A DNA stretch of 43,079 nt. Source: an uncultured Spartobacteria bacterium. GTDB taxonomy: Bacteria > Verrucomicrobiota > Verrucomicrobiia > Chthoniobacterales > Chthoniobacteraceae. The translations under genes and the position numbers were made by a program. Where the stretch lies: assembly GCA_903916085.1 (NCBI GenBank), contig CAIWVL010000223.1, positions 1-43,079 of the forward strand. Direction: 5' to 3'. The notes under the pieces were generated by a model. It worked only from the letters and a program-made list of their open reading frames with translations. It had not been told where the DNA came from and searched no databases. Shown in pieces: positions 26,460-34,603 of the stretch (its first letter is position 1; every line of letters begins with the position of its first letter).

Positions 26460-27833
26460 ATGTTTAACAAGGTCCTGATTGCCAACCGCGGCGAAATCGC
26501 TCTGCGCGTCATCCGAGCCTGCAAAGAGTTGGGAATCAAGACCCTCGCGGTCTATTCGGAAGCCGACGTCGATTCCCTCCACGTGCAGCTCGCCGACCAG
26601 GCCGTCTGTATCGGCCCTGCGCCCAGCTCCCAATCGTACCTCAAGATCGATCGCATCATCTCCGCCGCCGAAATCGGCAACGTAGACGCCATCCATCCCG
26701 GTTACGGGTTTCTCGCGGAAAACGCGCACTTCGCAGAGGTCTGCGCCAGCTGCAACATCAAGTTCATCGGGCCACCGCCCTCCGCCATTCGCTCCATGGG
26801 GGACAAAAATGTCGCCCGCGCCACAGCCCGCGCCGCCGGAGTCCCCGTCACTCCCGGTTCCGACGGCTTGGTTGAGTCCGAGAAGGACGCTCTGCGGATC
26901 GCACGCGAAATCGGGTACCCAGTCATGATCAAGGCCGTTGCAGGTGGTGGCGGTCGCGGGATGCGCCCAGCCCACAACGATGGCTCACTCGTCGCCGGCT
27001 TCCACAGTGCCCGTATGGAAGCCGAGAAATGCTTCGGCAACAGCGGGGTTTACATCGAGAAACTGATCGAAAACCCACATCATATTGAGTTCCAGGTGAT
27101 TGCTGACTCACACGGCAATGTCGTGCACATCGGCGAACGCGACTGCTCCATGCAGCGGCGCAATCAGAAGATCATCGAAGAGTGCCCCAGCCCCCTCATG
27201 ACAGAAGACTTACGCCAACGCATGGGTGAGGCATCCGTGCGACTCGCTGAGTCGGTCCGCTATGAAGGTGCCGGCACGATTGAGTATCTAGTGGACAACT
27301 CCGGGAACTTTTTCTTCATGGAGATGAATACGCGCATCCAGGTGGAGCACTGCATCACGGAAGAAGCGTACGGCATTGACCTTGTGAAGGAACAGATCAA
27401 AGTTGCTGCGGGCGAACCACTTTCGCATTACGTGAGGAACGCCAAGCGCCGCTACCACGCGATTGAGTGCCGGATCAACGCAGAGGATCCTGCGAACAAC
27501 TTCGCTCCCTGCCCGGGCAAAATCAATTTGTACTACGCCCCGGGCGGTCGGGGCGTGCGCATCGATTCCCATGCCTACTCAGGTTACACAGTACCACCAC
27601 ATTACGATTCGATGATTGGTAAAGTGATCGCCATGGGAACCTCGCGTGAGAACGCGATTGCCCGGATGCGCCGTGCCCTAGGTGAATACATTTTGCAGGG
27701 AATCAAGACAACGATCCCGTTTCAGCAGGCCATCATGCATGATCCAGATTTCGTTCGGGGCGAGTACGATACAAGCTTTGTCGCGAAGCTCATTGATGCG
27801 CGGGGATCGGAGTTTGGTAAGAAAAGCGTGTAA
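26460..27833 (+). CDS. accC: Biotin carboxylase subunit of acetyl-CoA carboxylase
   Basis: 457 aa, close to the typical 450. It carboxylates the biotin on AccB using ATP and bicarbonate. The N-terminal domain starts [25 protein letters not shown]; the ATP-grasp domain has the Gly-rich loop [28 protein letters not shown] and [16 protein letters not shown] hold catalytic and metal-binding residues; the C-terminal part contains [12 protein letters not shown]. Second gene of the accBC operon. The ATG at 26460 follows CTCCCATC without a Shine-Dalgarno. The carboxyl end is intact, and a tRNA promoter begins 27 nt after the stop. Confidence 0.97.
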   Translation: MFNKVLIANRGEIALRVIRACKELGIKTLAVYSEADVDSLHVQLADQAVCIGPAPSSQSYLKIDRIISAAEIGNVDAIHPGYGFLAENAHFAEVCASCNIKFIGPPPSAIRSMGDKNVARATARAAGVPVTPGSDGLVESEKDALRIAREIGYPVMIKAVAGGGGRGMRPAHNDGSLVAGFHSARMEAEKCFGNSGVYIEKLIENPHHIEFQVIADSHGNVVHIGERDCSMQRRNQKIIEECPSPLMTEDLRQRMGEASVRLAESVRYEGAGTIEYLVDNSGNFFFMEMNTRIQVEHCITEEAYGIDLVKEQIKVAAGEPLSHYVRNAKRRYHAIECRINAEDPANNFAPCPGKINLYYAPGGRGVRIDSHAYSGYTVPPHYDSMIGKVIAMGTSRENAIARMRRALGEYILQGIKTTIPFQQAIMHDPDFVRGEYDTSFVAKLIDARGSEFGKKSV

Positions 27834-27859
27834 AAATTGCGATTTTCGCTAGAAAGCGC

Positions 27860-27887
27860 TTGTCAGCCGACCGTTTTCCGTTATCTT
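27860..27887 (+). promoter_or_regulatory. Promoter for tRNA-Gly
   Basis: TTGTCA (27860-27865), a 16-nt spacer and TATCTT (27882-27887), 14 nt before the first base of the tRNA. Confidence 0.5.
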
Positions 27888-27901
27888 TGCAGAACGTTAA
27901 T

Positions 27902-27977
27902 GCGGGTGTAGCTCAGTTGGTAGAGCACTTCCTTGCCAAGGAAGATGTCGCGCGTTCGAGTCGCGTCACCCGCTCCA
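27902..27977 (+). tRNA. tRNA-Gly (anticodon GCC)
   Basis: A complete cloverleaf of 76 nt. The acceptor arms are GCGGGTG (27902-27908) and CACCCGC (27967-27973). The D arm holds AGCTCAGTTGGTAGAGC. The anticodon stem is CTTCC/GGAAG with loop TTGCCAA and anticodon GCC at 27935-27937. The T arm contains GTTCGAGTC. The discriminator is T27974 and the CCA end is encoded at 27975-27977. It reads GGC and GGT glycine codons. Confidence 0.97.
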
Positions 27978-27984
27978 CATTAGC

Positions 27985-28012
27985 CCCCTCCAACGGAGGG
28001 GAAGTGTTTCTA
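27985..28012 (+). terminator. Terminator-like hairpin after tRNA-Gly
   Basis: CCCCTCC (27985-27991) and GGAGGGG (27995-28001) with a 3-nt loop, followed by AAGTGTTTCT. It is placed 8 nt after the tRNA 3' end. The T run is short, so termination may be partial. Confidence 0.55.
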
Positions 28013-28114
28013 GTCTGGATATCGTGGGCTAATCGTGGGGAAAGTTTCACAGATCCACACCCTTCTGTTTCTAAGAACATGCGGTAAGCGGCGATGCTGC
28101 ACGGTTATTAAGCA

Positions 28115-28144
28115 TTGAGCACTAACAGCGTTCCCAAGTATCTA
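28115..28144 (+). promoter_or_regulatory. Sigma-70-like promoter for the autotransporter gene
   Basis: TTGAGC (28115-28120), an 18-nt spacer and TATCTA (28139-28144). The predicted transcript start near 28151 lies downstream of the TTG at 28115 and upstream of the ATG at 28193, which supports the latter as the start codon. Confidence 0.4.
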
Positions 28145-28192
28145 GATGAAACATTTAGTGCACGCACGCCCCGCCTACTCGGACTCAAACAA

Positions 28193-30862
28193 ATGAATGC
28201 CCCACGCCACTTTAAACGCCTCTTTGGCTGCCTACCTCTGCTTTTCGCCTTCGCACCTCTCGCCACAGAAGCCGTAGACACGCTTTTCACCGCAACGCTA
28301 GATGGCAGCCTGACTTGGAATCGAGATACAGGAGGAGCCGGGGGCTATGCCTACCTGACCGCAACCTTCGTCCCCACCGTCACGGGTAGTTACACTTTCC
28401 TAAACACTGCCTCGACGCTGACTCTTTCGAACGATCCGTTCGCCTACCTATTCAGCGGTTCTTTCGACCCAACCATCAATCCGGCCACCAACCCGAATAA
28501 AATAGCCAGCGATGACGACAGCGGAGGCAATTTTCGTTTCAAACTAAACAATGTACCACTCACGCTTGGAACGACTTACATACTTGTTCCGACCGTGTAT
28601 CTGGCAGGTTCACTGGGCTCCTACGACGTCACCATTTCTGGTCCGGCTACCATCAACTTTACGGTCGCAGGAGGCGCATCCAATCCCCCACCCGTTGTTA
28701 ACTCAGACATCGTCGGTGGAGGCACCTTCAGCTCTTCTAACCTTGGAAGCTCAGTAAGTCCCGCTTTTGACGGAGGCACACTACAAGTCAGCTCTGGCAG
28801 CGTGAATGTAAGCCAGAGTTTTACAGTGAGCGGACAAGGCGGATCCATCGACTCTCACGGTAATGCCTCTGTTTTCTCGGGTGTCATCTCTGATCTAACA
28901 ACGGCTGGATCTTTGACCATCACCAATACCGTGGGCAGCGGATCTGTTACTTTCACCGGCACAAACACCTACACGGGTGGTACACGGATCAGCTCGGGAA
29001 CGCTACAGGTGGGCGCGGGCGGAACCACAGGATCAATCGTAGGCAATGTCTCTTTGGACGGCACCCTTGCCTTCAACCGCTCGGACACGCTCACTTTTGG
29101 TGGAAGCATCTCCGGCAATGGACAGCTTGTGCAGGCGGGAACAGGCAAGACGCTGTTGACTGGGGCGAGCTCGTTTACTGGGACAGTGATCGCCCAGTCG
29201 GGGACTTTGAGCGTGAACGGCTCCATTCCAAACGCAGCGAGTATTCAAGTGAACAGTGGTGCCTCTCTTGGAGGTTCGGGGACCGTCTCGAATGTCACAG
29301 TCCAAGCGGGAGGCAAACTCGCGCCAGGCAACTCAATTGCTACCCTCAACAGCGTGGGAAACCTCTCCCTCCTGACTGGATCAACGACAGTCATCGAAAT
29401 CGACGATACTTCAGCAGACCGATTCAACACCACCGGTACCGCCAACATCGCCGGGACACTTCAAGTGGTCCCTTTTGGAAATCTAACGCCGTTCCCCGTC
29501 GGAACAGGACATACGATTGTCGGAGCAAATCTTGGTGTGGCAGGTGCTTTTACCTCTGTAACGCAGCCTCTCACCGGAATTTTGAGCGGGACTCGGTTCG
29601 ACACCGTGTACATGGCCACTGCCGTGCAACTCTATGTCACCCCAACATCCTACACCGATCTGAGCTCCTCGGGTGTCAACCTGAACACGAACCAAAAGAG
29701 CGTCGGAGCAGCGCTAGATGCAGTGCGAGCGGCTTCGGGAACCCGTTTGTCGGGCACTGCGGCAGAAGCGGTGTTCAACGGGCTGTATCCGTTGAACGCA
29801 TCGCAAGTCGCTACCGCGTTGAACCATCTCTCTGGTGAGATTCACACTGCCATCGGTCCGGTTGCGGCCCGCTCTTCCGAGCTGTTCTTGAATGCAATGC
29901 TTGATCCATTCGAAGCGCAACGGGAAACGGGGCGTAGCAGCACCACCACAACTACTCTCAGCGTTGGTAGCTTGTCAGCAGGGGGAAAGGCAGTGTGCGC
30001 GGCCTCCCCACAAAATTCGCCCTTTGAGCTATGGGGATCGACCTTCGCAGGCGAAGGGCACGCAGACGGAAACGCGAGCACAGGCTCCGCTCGCCGCAGC
30101 GACAATGTTGTGGGTGGCGTGGCTGGAGTTTCAATGGCGTTGGGGTCGCAGACAGTCGTAGGATTTGGCGCAGGAGATTCAGATGTAAACGCCTCGCTCG
30201 CGGAAGGATTGGGCAATTTGTCAGCAAATGTTTTTCATTCCGGATTTTACGGAACGTCTCGCTTAGGAGACGTACGGATTGGAGCTGCCCTTGGTTATTC
30301 GCTGATGGGGATAGAAACCACTCGCAGCATGTCTTGGTTCGGCTCCTCATCGTTCAAGGGAAAATATGACGTGCCCGTATGGTCCAGCCGCCTCCGGGTC
30401 GCCTATGAAGGATTTGTGGTTTCGGGATTCACTCTCGCGCCCTATTCCCTTATTCAAGCTTCACAGGCACACATCCCGAATTTCTCGGAATCTAACGCCT
30501 CTACGGGAGCAGATTCGGGAATCTCGTCCAAATTGCGCACCGCAACCACTGCTCAAACTGAGTTAGGTGTAAAAGTAACGCGCAGTGGCAAGGTTGCAGG
30601 TCTTGGCGTCACTGGGATGCTGCAAACCGGATGGGTGCATTATCTAAAAGAAGACACGGATCTCGACGCGAGCTTTGCTGGTCTTTCTGGCGCACAATTC
30701 ACCATAAGAGGGGCACGTAACGATAAAAATTTGGCACGTATCTCGACTGGTTTTGAAGTGCAGCTCACGTCCCGGGCTGCATTTGGATCGCAAGTAGAAT
30801 TATCTGCGTCCTCGAATACGTCAGCAGTTTCGGGGCTGGCGCGGATCCAATACGCGTTCTAA
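28193..30862 (+). CDS. Autotransporter with beta-strand repeat passenger and C-terminal barrel
   Basis: 889 aa from the ATG at 28193, chosen because it gives a signal peptide directly (basic MNAPRHFKR, then LFGCLPLLFAFAPLATEA). Residues about 35-155 form a small beta domain resembling bacterial pre-peptidase-like modules (WNRDTGGAGGYAYLTATF, SDDDSGGNFRFKL). Residues about 180-450 are a Gly/Thr/Ser-rich beta helix with autotransporter-associated repeats (TNTYTGGTRISSGTLQVG, and SSFTGTVIAQSGTLSVNG); VTVQAGGKLAPGNSIATL marks the end of a repeat. The last 280 residues are an outer-membrane barrel ending in Phe (RIQYAF). The passenger is short and lacks visible protease or adhesin active sites; its role is unknown, probably surface contact. 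It stands alone with its own promoter and a terminator-like hairpin. Confidence 0.88.
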   Translation: MNAPRHFKRLFGCLPLLFAFAPLATEAVDTLFTATLDGSLTWNRDTGGAGGYAYLTATFVPTVTGSYTFLNTASTLTLSNDPFAYLFSGSFDPTINPATNPNKIASDDDSGGNFRFKLNNVPLTLGTTYILVPTVYLAGSLGSYDVTISGPATINFTVAGGASNPPPVVNSDIVGGGTFSSSNLGSSVSPAFDGGTLQVSSGSVNVSQSFTVSGQGGSIDSHGNASVFSGVISDLTTAGSLTITNTVGSGSVTFTGTNTYTGGTRISSGTLQVGAGGTTGSIVGNVSLDGTLAFNRSDTLTFGGSISGNGQLVQAGTGKTLLTGASSFTGTVIAQSGTLSVNGSIPNAASIQVNSGASLGGSGTVSNVTVQAGGKLAPGNSIATLNSVGNLSLLTGSTTVIEIDDTSADRFNTTGTANIAGTLQVVPFGNLTPFPVGTGHTIVGANLGVAGAFTSVTQPLTGILSGTRFDTVYMATAVQLYVTPTSYTDLSSSGVNLNTNQKSVGAALDAVRAASGTRLSGTAAEAVFNGLYPLNASQVATALNHLSGEIHTAIGPVAARSSELFLNAMLDPFEAQRETGRSSTTTTTLSVGSLSAGGKAVCAASPQNSPFELWGSTFAGEGHADGNASTGSARRSDNVVGGVAGVSMALGSQTVVGFGAGDSDVNASLAEGLGNLSANVFHSGFYGTSRLGDVRIGAALGYSLMGIETTRSMSWFGSSSFKGKYDVPVWSSRLRVAYEGFVVSGFTLAPYSLIQASQAHIPNFSESNASTGADSGISSKLRTATTAQTELGVKVTRSGKVAGLGVTGMLQTGWVHYLKEDTDLDASFAGLSGAQFTIRGARNDKNLARISTGFEVQLTSRAAFGSQVELSASSNTSAVSGLARIQYAF

Positions 30863-30879
30863 CTAAGAGGATGTACATA

Positions 30880-30910
30880 GCTTCGCCAGTTCCGTGGGGA
30901 CTGGCGAAGC
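30880..30910 (+). terminator. Strong hairpin after the autotransporter gene
   Basis: Perfect 11-bp arms GCTTCGCCAGT (30880-30890) and ACTGGCGAAGC (30900-30910) with a 9-nt loop, 17 nt after the stop. No T run follows, so it may end transcription with help or protect the mRNA end. Confidence 0.55.
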
Positions 30911-31156
30911 CCTTCGCTTAGATCTGGTTAAATTAGGGTCCACAGGGGAGTTACCTTTCCCTGAGAGCGCGGAGCCCCAGCTCAGCATCGGCGTTCTGGA
31001 TACGAGGCATGTCTTTGCGGAAGCGCAGCTCCTCTTTCATAAGGCTTGTCGACTGACTTGACCTCGCTGTCCCAGCAAAAGCCGAGACCACCGCAGTTTG
31101 CGTCTCCGCAATCTGCGAGAATCAGCTTACTCTGCGGACCAACTCATCCGCACCCG

Positions 31157-31720
31157 ATGGACCCCACCCGCTGCTCTTGGCTGCCGACTCATCTCGAACT
31201 GTACCGCCACTACCACGACACCGAGTGGGCTGTGCCTTCCTTTGGCCGGCGTTATCTGTTTGAAATGATCTGCCTCGAAGGCGCTCAGGCAGGCCTGTCT
31301 TGGTGGACCGTCCTTCAGAAACGAGAGCATTACAGGCAGGTCTTCCACCAGTTTGAACCCGAAAGCGTTGCCGCTATGACCAACCCGGAGCTGGAAGCGC
31401 TCGTATCCGATGCAGGGATCATCCGCCATCGAGGAAAAATTTTTGCCGTGCGCCAGAACGCGAAAGCCTGGCTGGAACTCGAATCCCGCAAAGGAGATGC
31501 CGTCCAATGGATGTGGAGCTTTGTGAACGGCAAACCGAAGGTCAACCACTGGAAAACCATCTCGGATTTTCCTTCGAAAACGCTGGATTCTGAAGCACTG
31601 AGCCAGGCGTTACGAAAAGCAGGGTTCAACTTTGTCGGTCCGACGACCATCTACGCCTTCATGCAGGGCGTCGGCATGGTCAACGATCACACCGCAGACT
31701 GTATTTGCCGGGGCATCTGA
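31157..31720 (+). CDS. tag: DNA-3-methyladenine glycosylase I
   Basis: 187 aa, the same length as E. coli Tag. It removes 3-methyladenine from alkylated DNA to start base-excision repair. The frame extends upstream to 31046, but the ATG at 31157 puts the conserved N-terminus right: C6 (RCSW) and H20 (HYHDTEW) align with the zinc ligands, E41 (CLEGAQAGLSWW) with the base-recognition glutamate, and H178 and C182 (NDHTADC) complete the zinc site. It converges on a ferredoxin-like gene with 15 nt between the stops. No ada or alkB genes are adjacent. Confidence 0.95.
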   Translation: MDPTRCSWLPTHLELYRHYHDTEWAVPSFGRRYLFEMICLEGAQAGLSWWTVLQKREHYRQVFHQFEPESVAAMTNPELEALVSDAGIIRHRGKIFAVRQNAKAWLELESRKGDAVQWMWSFVNGKPKVNHWKTISDFPSKTLDSEALSQALRKAGFNFVGPTTIYAFMQGVGMVNDHTADCICRGI

Positions 31721-31735
31721 CCCAGGCCGGACGAA

Positions 31736-32107
31736 TCACGCGCCACAGCCGCTACAGCCAAGGGCGTTCTTTGCCACAATCCAACGATCCACAGGCGCTC
31801 CTCCCAACAAATGCTCCTGTAGGATCACCTCAAAGCGCTCGGGCGTAACCTCGCCGTACCACACACCCTCCGGGTAAACGACCAGCCACGGGCCTCCAGA
31901 ACACACCCGAAAACACCCTGCCTTCGTACGCATCGCCGCCACTCCGGTTTCCTTCACGCGACGCTTTATGCGCTCCCACAGGACCTCGCCGTCCGCACTC
32001 GCACAGCACTCCGGCCCAATACACACGAAAAGGTGGCGACTCGCAGCAAACACCCCAGCCTTCACAAGCCCCGGTTGGACCGTTGTTGAGGGGAATGGCT
32101 CTTCCAT
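31736..32107 (-). CDS. Thioredoxin-like [2Fe-2S] ferredoxin-domain protein
   Basis: 123 aa. The pattern is that of small thioredoxin-fold ferredoxins: an N-terminal strand with cysteines ([12 protein letters not shown]29/C34/C35), a helix, then a second cysteine pair in [11 protein letters not shown] (C65, C69), and the [25 protein letters not shown] segment typical of this family. These proteins hold one [2Fe-2S] cluster and act in electron transfer. An extra Cys pair occurs near the C-terminus (GCSGCGA). It lies 54 nt downstream of mlaD on the same strand, so it may be read through from that operon. The partner is unknown. Confidence 0.85.
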   Translation of the reverse strand: MEEPFPSTTVQPGLVKAGVFAASRHLFVCIGPECCASADGEVLWERIKRRVKETGVAAMRTKAGCFRVCSGGPWLVVYPEGVWYGEVTPERFEVILQEHLLGGAPVDRWIVAKNALGCSGCGA

Positions 32108-32161
32108 TTCAGATCCTTCGGTAAAAACGGGGAACGCTCCGCGCGTTGTCCCAAACGTATC

Positions 32162-33004
32162 CTAACGGGGTTTCAATTCTCCTTCTGGCACGGGGCGATC
32201 CTTGTAAAAGAGGACGCCAGAGCGGCGCATGTTGTAGATGAGCGTCCGGAGGTTGTCGGCGGTCTCTTTGTCGTTGAGAAGGACTCCTAGCGCACCTTTG
32301 CCCTCTGAGGCGTTCTTTCCGAGCTTCTGGAGCGAATCCGCAGCCCTCCCGGCTCGCTCCGTAACGTCGGACGCCTTGGCAAGAACTGCGTCCAAAGAGA
32401 GTGACGTTTTTTTGAAGGAAGCCGAGGTTTCCTTCAAGTTTTCGAAGGTCTCGGAGAGATTATGAACGTTGGTTTCGTTGAGAACGCGCTCGTTGATGTT
32501 CGTTGTAAGCGCTTGAATCTGCTTCAGACTCGTCGAAAGTTGATCCATCACTTCTCCACCTCGGGCAGTGAGCTCCTCAAATCCACCGGCTCGGCTTCCC
32601 TCAATGATCTCGCCTGGCTGCCAAACATCGGCAGGATCCATGTCGAGAGACGGAATGACGTCGATAAACTTGTCGCCAAGCAAGTTGGCGCTCCCCACCG
32701 TAAAGCGGCTTTTGCGTGGAATCCGAATGTTTTCGTCCACCTTCAGCTTGACAGCGACACGGTACGAGTCGCCCAAAAGTTGAGGTGCGCTACCGATGTA
32801 CCCCACTTTAGCGCCGGCCAGAAGAACGTCAGCTTCAGAAGCGAGGCCGCTGACATTGGTAAAGATCACGGTAAGTTCGTAGGGCTTCTTAAACGTGGTT
32901 CCCATCCGTCCAAAGGTCACCACAAGCACGCACAGGATTCCCAAGCCGATCAACAGGAATAGACCGACCAACATTTCCGCCCGTCCTTTATTTTGCTTGG
33001 CCAT
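32162..33004 (-). CDS. mlaD: MlaD/MCE-family substrate-binding protein of a lipid ABC transporter
   Basis: 280 aa. One N-terminal membrane helix (about 10-31, MLVGLFLLIGLGILCVLVV) anchors it in the inner membrane. A single MCE domain follows (about 38-118, PYELTVIFTNVSGLASEADVLLAGAKVG, with NLLGDKFIDV). The rest is helical with heptad character (about 145-245), suited to a hexameric tube. MlaD-type proteins guide phospholipids between MlaFE and periplasmic or outer-membrane partners. The gene is 3 nt downstream of mlaF, so they are translated together. No mlaB or mlaC is adjacent, which is common outside Proteobacteria. Confidence 0.88.
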   Translation of the reverse strand: MAKQNKGRAEMLVGLFLLIGLGILCVLVVTFGRMGTTFKKPYELTVIFTNVSGLASEADVLLAGAKVGYIGSAPQLLGDSYRVAVKLKVDENIRIPRKSRFTVGSANLLGDKFIDVIPSLDMDPADVWQPGEIIEGSRAGGFEELTARGGEVMDQLSTSLKQIQALTTNINERVLNETNVHNLSETFENLKETSASFKKTSLSLDAVLAKASDVTERAGRAADSLQKLGKNASEGKGALGVLLNDKETADNLRTLIYNMRRSGVLFYKDRPVPEGELKPR

Positions 33005-33007
33005 AAC

Positions 33008-33745
33008 TTAATCAGACTCTCCCGAACGTCCCTCAATGAAATCCATAAGCAACGGATCCTTCGAGGCCCGAAGTTCTTCCGTGGAGCCTTCAAAGTAAAT
33101 ACTCCCCTCGTGCAAAAAGGCGATGCGGTCTGCCGTGTGAAACGCGGTTTTCATGTCGTGCGTGACCACGACCGAAGTAGCCTGAAGCCGTCTTTGCAAG
33201 CGGCGAATCAAATGATTGATAGAGTCCGTTGCAATCGGATCCAGTCCTGTCGTCGGTTCATCATACAAAATACAGGCAGGCCGCGATACAATCGTGCGCG
33301 CCAACCCCACCCGCTTACGCATACCGCCCGACAGATTTTCCGGCATTTTTTCCTGTTCTCCACCGAGATCCACCATCTCAAGAGCCTCCGCAACTTTAGA
33401 GGCGATGAGAGATTCATCCTTCATGCCTGCCTCCCGCAGAGGAAACGCGATGTTTTCGCCCACACTCATGGAATCAAACAGCGCTCCACTTTGAAACAGG
33501 ATCCCGATCTTTTTACGAATAGGTCCGAGTTGGCGTTCCTTAAGGCGAGCGATGTCCTCACCATCCACCAGGACTTTGCCTTGATCAGGTTGAAAGAGGC
33601 CTACAAGGTGTTTAAGCAGAACGCTCTTGCCAGACCCCGAGCGACCAAGCACCACATGCGTCTGACCGCGCGCGACCTTCAGATTGATTCCTCGAAGCAC
33701 CTGCTGAGTGCCCAGAGACTTCCATAAATCTATCACTTCGATCAT
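33008..33745 (-). CDS. mlaF: MlaF-type ABC transporter ATPase
   Basis: 245 aa. Walker A GRSGSGKSVLLKHL, the signature NLSGGMRKRVGLAR and Walker B ILYDEPTTGLDP are intact; the GMRKR form of the signature is typical of MlaF/Ttg2A proteins. It powers phospholipid movement across the envelope with MlaE and MlaD. The ATG at 33745 is not preceded by a Shine-Dalgarno. It lies 51 nt below mlaE (less than 60 nt counting from the mlaE stop) and 3 nt above mlaD on the minus strand. The family's C-terminal extension (KDPLLMDFIEGRSGE) is present. Confidence 0.93.
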   Translation of the reverse strand: MIEVIDLWKSLGTQQVLRGINLKVARGQTHVVLGRSGSGKSVLLKHLVGLFQPDQGKVLVDGEDIARLKERQLGPIRKKIGILFQSGALFDSMSVGENIAFPLREAGMKDESLIASKVAEALEMVDLGGEQEKMPENLSGGMRKRVGLARTIVSRPACILYDEPTTGLDPIATDSINHLIRRLQRRLQATSVVVTHDMKTAFHTADRIAFLHEGSIYFEGSTEELRASKDPLLMDFIEGRSGESD

Positions 33746-33796
33746 GGGGCGAACGGTATGTAACTGATCAGTTTTCCAGCAAAGGAACGTCCTTTT

Positions 33797-34591
33797 TCAA
33801 TAGGTCCCTGCGGGAAAAAAAATATTGAGCAAGAGAGACAAAAAGAAGTTGGAAATAAGAATCACCAGCGAGGCAATCACCACCGCCTGAGTAGGTGCGC
33901 GCCCCACCCCAGCAGCACCATTCGCAGTTTTCAAGCCCTCCTCGCACGCAATAAACCCAATCAGACAGGCAAACACCGTGCCCTTAATGAGCGCCATCTT
34001 GATGTCGCGCCCCGTCGTAAAGGTCAGCATGTTTGTCATGTAATACGCGCGTGACACCCCCAGCACCTTGGTCGCCACCAGAAATCCTGCCCCGATCCCC
34101 AACCCAATGCATTCCGCTACCAGAAGGGGGGTCGAAATAATCAACGCCAGAATACGAGGCACGATCAGGAAGTCGATCGGGTGCACTCCGAGCGAGCGTA
34201 GGGCTTCGATCTGCTCAGTCACTTTCATCGTGCCAATTTCCGCCGCAATCGACGCCCCCACCCGGCCCGAGAGCATCAGCGCCGTCAACACTGGGCCCAG
34301 TTCGCGAAACAACGAAACCGCCACCACGGCACCCACCGCAGAGTCCATCCCCAAGCGGTGAAACTGAAAGTATGTCTGTGCAGAAAACACGGCTCCCGTG
34401 AACGCGCCGGTCACCACCACCACGAGCTGTGAACGAAATCCGATCTCAGCAAGCTGTTGCATCAACAGTCCCCAGCGCAACGGCGCAACCCGCAGCGAAA
34501 CAACCGTGTCCTTCACCAAAAACGCGAGCTGCCCCATGTACCGAAGCAGCCGGATCACACCGGATCCAATCGCATGGGAGATGGCGTGCAT
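33797..34591 (-). CDS. mlaE: MlaE-type ABC transporter permease
   Basis: 264 aa from the ATG at 34591 (a GTG one codon earlier is possible). It has about five or six hydrophobic segments and the conserved central motifs of the family: RELGPVLTALMLSGRVGASIAAEIGTMKVTEQIEALRSLGV, followed by VPRILALIISTPLL. It forms the inner-membrane core of the phospholipid transporter with MlaF and MlaD. It follows metG by 12 nt on the same strand, so the whole metG-mlaEFD run is probably one transcript. Confidence 0.93.
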   Translation of the reverse strand: MHAISHAIGSGVIRLLRYMGQLAFLVKDTVVSLRVAPLRWGLLMQQLAEIGFRSQLVVVVTGAFTGAVFSAQTYFQFHRLGMDSAVGAVVAVSLFRELGPVLTALMLSGRVGASIAAEIGTMKVTEQIEALRSLGVHPIDFLIVPRILALIISTPLLVAECIGLGIGAGFLVATKVLGVSRAYYMTNMLTFTTGRDIKMALIKGTVFACLIGFIACEEGLKTANGAAGVGRAPTQAVVIASLVILISNFFLSLLLNIFFPAGTY

Positions 34592-34603
34592 CACGGCGCA
34601 AGA

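Noticed and set aside
30930-31010. TPP-riboswitch-like words (AGGGGAG and CCCTGAGAG)
   Set aside because: The conserved second half of the riboswitch is missing and the following gene is tag, which has no thiamine link.
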